Assembly (NCBI GenBank): GCA_947631285.1
Contig: CANRKS010000056.1
Location: 1 to 6,605 of the forward strand
DNA length: 6,605 nucleotides
From: an uncultured Bacilli bacterium
Lineage (GTDB): Bacteria > Bacillota_I > Bacilli_A > RF39 > UBA660
Direction: 5' to 3'
In this document: positions 1 through 3,630 of the stretch, piece by piece
How the letters are laid out: every line of letters starts with the position of its first letter
How positions within the stretch are numbered: the stretch's first letter is position 1
Notes under the pieces: generated by a model
The model's input: only the letters and a program-made list of their open reading frames with translations
What the model was told of the DNA's origin: nothing
Database searches by the model: none
Program-made: the position numbers and the translations under genes

Positions 1-455
1 TCTTCAAATGTTTTCTTTTTGCTTTGAGGATTTAATATTCTTCCAAATACTAAAAGTTTTGTTAATCCATTTAAATCATATTCAATCTTAGAATCAGACT
101 TTATTCTATTTAAAAGTGTATCTATATCTAATTCGTTATATATTTGATTTAAAAATAAATAACCTATATTTTTAGGATTAAGTATAAAATCATCTTTAGC
201 AAATTCTAGAATTGTTTTTTCTTTTTTCTTTTGTAATTCAATATTAAAATCCTTACAAAAATCTAATTCACCATTTTTAAATTGCTCTCTAAATCTTTTT
301 AAAAAATCAGGTTTACCATCATCAAATTTTGATAAAGCTCCTAAATTTTTTAAAACTTTCTTTTTTATTTTAACTTTACCATTTTCATTAGTATATCTTC
401 CTTCAACAATTCTTAAATACGGAATACCAGAGTTTTTAGTACATTCAATATGCAC
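1..455 (-). CDS. IS1634-family transposase, N-terminal part (cut by window edge)
   Basis: DDE transposase of the IS4 superfamily, IS1634-type, which would cut and paste its own insertion sequence. Only the first 151 codons are visible; family members are usually about 550-600 aa, so roughly a quarter is seen and the catalytic acidic residues lie outside the window. Seen in the translation: an N-terminal block reading PYLRIVEGRYTNENG, then a basic stretch and KNLGALSKFDDG, and later KLLVFGRILNPQSKKKTFE. This order (LRIVEG, KNLG, then the FGRIL-P-SKK-TFE block) is typical of IS1634-type N-termini. The start is GTG (complement of 453-455). A TAA lies five codons upstream in frame, a good Shine-Dalgarno precedes the GTG, and the nearby out-of-frame ATG soon meets a stop. 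It is transcribed away from dnaE. Whether the rest of the gene is intact cannot be told. Family assignment is by recalled motif resemblance. Confidence 0.8.
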   Translation of the reverse strand, partial: MHIECTKNSGIPYLRIVEGRYTNENGKVKIKKKVLKNLGALSKFDDGKPDFLKRFREQFKNGELDFCKDFNIELQKKKEKTILEFAKDDFILNPKNIGYLFLNQIYNELDIDTLLNRIKSDSKIEYDLNGLTKLLVFGRILNPQSKKKTFE

Positions 456-460
456 ATCGC

Positions 461-469
461 CACCGCCTT
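461..469 (-). promoter_or_regulatory. Ribosome binding site of the transposase
   Basis: On the minus strand this reads AAGGCGGTG, one base from the ideal AAGGAGGTG, with 5 nt between it and the GTG codon at 455. It decides the non-ATG start of the transposase. Confidence 0.7.
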
Positions 470-485
470 ACAATGTTACAATATA

Positions 486-496
486 ATAATACCACA
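486..496 (-). promoter_or_regulatory. Probable transposase promoter (extended -10)
   Basis: The minus strand carries TGTGG followed directly by TATTAT (complement of 486-491), which fits the Gram-positive TRTGn extended -10 pattern. No good -35 box lies 17 nt upstream, only a T-rich stretch. Transcription would start near 479, about 25 nt before the GTG start and just upstream of the ribosome binding site. The position is right for the transposase; the call rests on motif match alone. Confidence 0.4.
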
Positions 497-560
497 CTTC
501 ATTCAAAAAGAAAAGCCTAATTTCAGTAAAAAATTAAACTTTTTTTATATATGAAGTGCG
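493..560. repeat. Inverted repeat in the transposase leader / IS end
   Basis: CACACTTCAT at 493-502 pairs with ATGAAGTGCG at 551-560. Nine of ten positions match and the inner eight are perfect, with 48 nt between the arms. The left arm overlaps the extended -10 region of the transposase and the right arm runs into the candidate IS terminus. It could be a subterminal transposase-binding repeat or a DNA hairpin; its function is not known. Confidence 0.45.
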
Positions 561-583
561 AAACTCGGGAAGATATGTCAAAC

Positions 584-656
584 GTTTTATAATTATTTTC
601 GGCATATTTTCATAATAATATGAAAAATAAATAAAATATTTTGCTAGTTATAAAAC
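584..656. repeat. AT-rich inverted repeat with an inner hairpin
   Basis: GTTTTATAA at 584-592 is matched perfectly by TTATAAAAC at 648-656. Between these arms lies a second, smaller inverted repeat: TATTTTCAT at 605-613 against ATGAAAAATA at 620-629, perfect except for one extra A. The nested layout is seen directly. In such AT-rich DNA, repeats of this length can occur by chance, and no T-run makes it a clear terminator on the plus strand. It could be an end of an older mobile remnant or a regulatory site. Confidence 0.35.
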
Positions 657-662
657 ATTTAT

Positions 663-705
663 TAAATGGTAAGGTATTAACTAGAAAAAAATATAGTAAA
701 TGGTA
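663..705 (+). repeat. Short direct repeat TAAATGGTA, 34 nt apart
   Basis: TAAATGGTA occurs at 663-671 and again at 697-705, a repeat distance of 34 nt, which is close to three helical turns. Both copies lie just upstream of the dnaE extended -10 promoter. They could be binding sites for a regulator, or chance in AT-rich sequence. Confidence 0.3.
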
Positions 706-732
706 GTATTTTTTAATAATTATAAGTTAGTT

Positions 733-743
733 TATGCTATAAT
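733..743 (+). promoter_or_regulatory. dnaE-polC promoter (extended -10)
   Basis: TATGC at 733-737 followed by TATAAT at 738-743 is a perfect TRTGn extended -10 plus consensus -10 for the housekeeping sigma factor. A -35 box is weak: the best candidate is TTAATA at 713-718, 4 of 6 matches with a long 19-nt spacer. A strong extended -10 can work without a -35. A/T tracts at 681-695 and 708-714 could act like an UP element. Transcription would start near 750, leaving a leader of only about ten nucleotides before the dnaE ATG. Confidence 0.65.
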
Positions 744-749
744 TATTTT

Positions 750-756
750 AGGGAGG
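750..756 (+). promoter_or_regulatory. Ribosome binding site of dnaE
   Basis: AGGGAGG at 750-756 matches the Shine-Dalgarno consensus. Only TTTT separates GGAGG from the ATG at 761, a rather short spacing. With the promoter predicted at 738-743, this site would sit at the extreme 5' end of the mRNA. Confidence 0.75.
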
Positions 757-760
757 TTTT

Positions 761-3625
761 ATGTATATACCACTTAAAGTTACAACTGATTATAGCTTAC
801 TTCATAGCTTAATTAAAGTTAAAGATTTAGTTAATTTTTGTGTGCAAAATAATATTACAAGTTGTGCTATATGTGATAAAAATCTTTTTGGGGTAATTGA
901 ATTTTATAAGACATGTTTGGCCAACAATATTAAACCTCTTATAGGCTTGGAAATAAATTTAAATGATAAAAGTCTTTATTTATATGCTAAAAATTATGAA
1001 GGATATAAAAATTTATTAAAAATTAATACTATTATAAGTGAACGGAATATTAGTATTATAGAGTTAAGTAATTTAAGCACTCATTTATTAGGAATAATTC
1101 CTTTTAAAAGCTTAGAGTTGTATCCTCTTTTAACTTTTTTAGATAATAGATATATAGGGTATGAAAATGATTATGAACTTAAAAATGCTTTAGTTACAAG
1201 TAATGATGTTGTTTATGTAAGAGATATTAAATGTTTTAAAGAAAGTGATATAGAATATTTAAAATATTTAGATGCCCTAGCGGGAAGGGAAAAAGGGCAT
1301 TATGATCATAATTATTTTGATTTTAAAGTAAATAGTTTTGATGAAGAAAAAATGTTAGAAGTAAGTAATTTGCTAAATTTAGAAATGCCTAAAGGAAATA
1401 GATATATACCAGAATATAAAAAGGGAGAAGATTCTTATTTATATTTAACTAATTTAGCTTTAAAAGGATTAAAGAAAAGACTTAATGGAAAAGTTACTAA
1501 TTCTTATTTAGAAAGATTAAAATATGAATTAACAGTTATTAAAAAAATGGGTTTTGTTGATTATTTTTTAATTGTTTATGATTATGTTTTATATGCCAAA
1601 AAAAATAATATTTTAGTAGGTCCCGGAAGGGGAAGCGCGGCCGGTAGCTTAGTAAGTTATGTTATTGGAATAACTGATATTGATCCCGTTAAATATAATT
1701 TATTATTTGAAAGATTTTTAAATCCTGACCGAGTTACTATGCCTGATATTGATATCGATTTTGATAGTACTAAAAGAGATGAAGTTATTTCTTATGTTAA
1801 AAGTAAATATGGGGAAGAAAATGTTTCTGGGGGGATTACTTTTTCGACTTTAAAAACTCGTTTAGTCTTAAGAGATGTCTCTAATCTTTTACATCTTGAT
1901 GAAAAATTATTAAATAAATTTTTAAAAATAGTTAATAAAGATGAAGATTTAAAAACTAATTTAAAAAATGCCGTGGTGGGTAATTATTTAAAAACTTATC
2001 CTGAATTAAAAAAATTATATGAAATATCTCTTCATTTAGAAGGATTAAAGAAAAATATTAGTACTCATGCAGCGGGCATTGTAATTGCTTCAAAACCTTT
2101 AGATGAAATAATTCCCATGTATAAAAATAAAAATGTTTATTTAACGGGGGTTCCAATGGAATATTTAGAAGATTTAGGCCTTTTAAAAATGGATTTTTTA
2201 GGTTTAAGAAATTTAAGTATTATTAGTAATATAATAGCAAATATTCCGGGATTTAACATCTTAGATATTCCTTTAGACGATAAAGATGTTTATAATCTTT
2301 TTACCCGGGCTGATACCGATGGCATTTTTCAATTTGAAACAGCTTCTTTTAAAAATATGCTTCCTAAATATCGTCCTTCTAATTTTGCTGAATTAATTGC
2401 ATCGATTGCTTTAGTTCGTCCTGGCCCAAGTAAGGAATTAGAAACGTATATTAAAAGAAAAAATGGGCAAGAAAAAGTAACTTATTATCATGAATCTTTA
2501 AAAGATATTTTAAAAGAAACTTATGGTGTAATTGTCTATCAAGAACAAGTCATCAGCATTTTAGTGAAAATGGCTACTTTTAGTTATGCCGAAGCCGATA
2601 ATATTAGAAGAGCTATGTCAAAAAAGAAAATGGCTATTATTGAGGATAAAAAGAATGAATTTCTAAAAAGATGTTGCCAAAATGGTTATGAAGAAAAGTT
2701 AGCCCAAAATGTTTTTGAGCATATTCTAGCTTTTGCTTCTTATGGTTTTAATAAAGCTCATTCCGTATCTTATGCTTATATTTCTTATTTGATGGCTTAT
2801 CTTAAAGTTCATTATAAAGCTTTATTTACATTTGCTCTTTTAGATGGCTTAGCTAATAATAATAAATTTAAAATGTATTTAAATGATCTTAAAAAAAGTG
2901 GTTATCTAATTAAACCAGTTAGTTTAAATCTTTCTAATCAATATTTTGTTTTAAAAGGTAAAGATGTCTATCTTCCTTTTTCTAAAATTCAAAATATGCG
3001 AAGTGAAGCCATTACTAATATTATTGAAGAAAGAGTGAAAAATGGCTTATTTAAAGATCTTTTTGACTTCTTTAAAAGAACTTATAGTTTTTTAACTAAG
3101 AATGATTACTCTTTATTAATATTAGCGGGAGCCTTGAATGAATTTGGCATTAATTCAAAAGTCTTAAAAGATAATTTAGAAGCTTTAATTAATTATGGAG
3201 CTCTATATCATGATCTAGGTGATTATGCTTTAATTCCTGAAATTAAAGGGGAAGAAGATTATAAAAGGGAAGAAAAAAGACAAAATGAAATTAATTGTTA
3301 TGGCTTTTATATAAGTAATCATCCTGCGTCAAAATATAGTGAAGAAGAAGTAACTAAACTAGGAGATATTAAGATGCATGTTTTTAAAAATATTGTTTGT
3401 TACGTTTTAGTGGAAGATATTAGCTTAATTAAAACTAAAAAGGGAGAAGATATGGGTTTTATTAGTGCCTCTGATGAAACAGGAACTTGTGATTTTACAG
3501 TCTTTCCTAACAATTTTGCTCTTTTAGAGAAAATTAATAAAAATGATATGATAAAAGTATGGGGAAATGTTAGCAAAAGATATGATAAATATAGTATAAT
3601 AGTAAATAGATTAATTAAGGAGTAA
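761..3625 (+). CDS. dnaE: DNA polymerase III alpha subunit, DnaE type
   Basis: C-family replicative DNA polymerase that adds deoxynucleotides to a primer at the replication fork. In Firmicutes that also have PolC, DnaE extends RNA primers before hand-off. Domains seen: N-terminal PHP domain (about 1-190), palm and thumb (about 230-500), fingers (about 510-690), helix-hairpin-helix region (about 735-795), C-terminal OB fold (about 872-954). Key motifs: GPGRGSAAGS at 287-296; PDIDID with catalytic D331 and D333; third catalytic aspartate D478 in LLKMDFLGLR; YGVIVYQEQV at 588-597; YGFNKAHS at 661-668. There is no exonuclease domain. At 954 aa it is shorter than the B. subtilis protein (about 1115 aa) and nearer to Mollicutes forms. 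The start is supported by the ribosome binding site and because the protein begins at the expected first PHP strand. The PHP metal-ligand histidines are replaced (P4, K6, T8, K40) and the HhH glycines are missing (IQNMR at 743-747). It is followed after 5 nt by polC. Confidence 0.97.
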   Translation: MYIPLKVTTDYSLLHSLIKVKDLVNFCVQNNITSCAICDKNLFGVIEFYKTCLANNIKPLIGLEINLNDKSLYLYAKNYEGYKNLLKINTIISERNISIIELSNLSTHLLGIIPFKSLELYPLLTFLDNRYIGYENDYELKNALVTSNDVVYVRDIKCFKESDIEYLKYLDALAGREKGHYDHNYFDFKVNSFDEEKMLEVSNLLNLEMPKGNRYIPEYKKGEDSYLYLTNLALKGLKKRLNGKVTNSYLERLKYELTVIKKMGFVDYFLIVYDYVLYAKKNNILVGPGRGSAAGSLVSYVIGITDIDPVKYNLLFERFLNPDRVTMPDIDIDFDSTKRDEVISYVKSKYGEENVSGGITFSTLKTRLVLRDVSNLLHLDEKLLNKFLKIVNKDEDLKTNLKNAVVGNYLKTYPELKKLYEISLHLEGLKKNISTHAAGIVIASKPLDEIIPMYKNKNVYLTGVPMEYLEDLGLLKMDFLGLRNLSIISNIIANIPGFNILDIPLDDKDVYNLFTRADTDGIFQFETASFKNMLPKYRPSNFAELIASIALVRPGPSKELETYIKRKNGQEKVTYYHESLKDILKETYGVIVYQEQVISILVKMATFSYAEADNIRRAMSKKKMAIIEDKKNEFLKRCCQNGYEEKLAQNVFEHILAFASYGFNKAHSVSYAYISYLMAYLKVHYKALFTFALLDGLANNNKFKMYLNDLKKSGYLIKPVSLNLSNQYFVLKGKDVYLPFSKIQNMRSEAITNIIEERVKNGLFKDLFDFFKRTYSFLTKNDYSLLILAGALNEFGINSKVLKDNLEALINYGALYHDLGDYALIPEIKGEEDYKREEKRQNEINCYGFYISNHPASKYSEEEVTKLGDIKMHVFKNIVCYVLVEDISLIKTKKGEDMGFISASDETGTCDFTVFPNNFALLEKINKNDMIKVWGNVSKRYDKYSIIVNRLIKE
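3617..3622 (+). promoter_or_regulatory. Ribosome binding site of polC, inside the end of dnaE
   Basis: AAGGAG forms the last two sense codons of dnaE (Lys, Glu). It is followed by the dnaE stop TAA (3623-3625) and then the polC ATG at 3631, a spacing of 8 nt. Ribosomes finishing dnaE would cover the polC start region, so translational coupling is likely. Confidence 0.85.
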
Positions 3626-3630
3626 CCGTC

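Larger units (their letters stand above)
1..570. mobile_element. Insertion sequence, IS1634-like, transposase 5' end and probable terminus
   Basis: This is the part of an insertion sequence that lies inside the window: the start of the transposase gene, its leader, and probably one terminus. The other end and most of the transposase are beyond position 1. The terminus is not proven. The best candidate is the relatively GC-rich string GTGCGAAACTCGGGA at 556-570, which stands out from its AT-rich surroundings and resembles ends I associate with IS1634-type elements. Without the other end, the terminal inverted repeat and target duplication cannot be matched, so the boundary at 570 is approximate (plausible range about 540-580). 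Confidence 0.5.
456..760. other. Divergent noncoding region between the transposase and dnaE
   Basis: This stretch of 305 nt holds no credible gene on either strand. From left to right it contains the transposase ribosome binding site and promoter (461-496), an A/T-rich leader, the probable IS end (about 551-575), an AT-rich inverted repeat (584-656), a 9-nt direct repeat (663-671 and 697-705), and the dnaE promoter and ribosome binding site (733-756). I saw no DnaA box close to TTATCCACA, no tRNA-like fold, and no GC-rich stem followed by a T-run on the plus strand. Confidence 0.7.

Noticed and set aside
451..457. ATG at the complement of 455-457 as the transposase start
   Set aside because: That ATG is in another frame and meets a stop after about a dozen codons. 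The GTG at 453-455 continues into the conserved transposase N-terminus and has the better-placed ribosome binding site.
584..656. Rho-independent terminator between the transposase and dnaE
   Set aside because: The stem is entirely AT-rich, the loop is long (55 nt), and no T-run follows on the plus strand. The two flanking genes are also divergent, so no terminator is expected here.
570..745. Replication origin or DnaA-box cluster next to the polymerase genes
   Set aside because: No site close to TTATCCACA was found, and AT-richness alone matches the background of the window.
761..3625. DnaE as a non-functional or mobile-element polymerase, because of its short length and odd PHP
   Set aside because: All three catalytic aspartates (D331, D333, D478), the GPGRGSAAGS loop, the finger motifs and the C-terminal OB fold are present in order. 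It reads as a working cellular DnaE.
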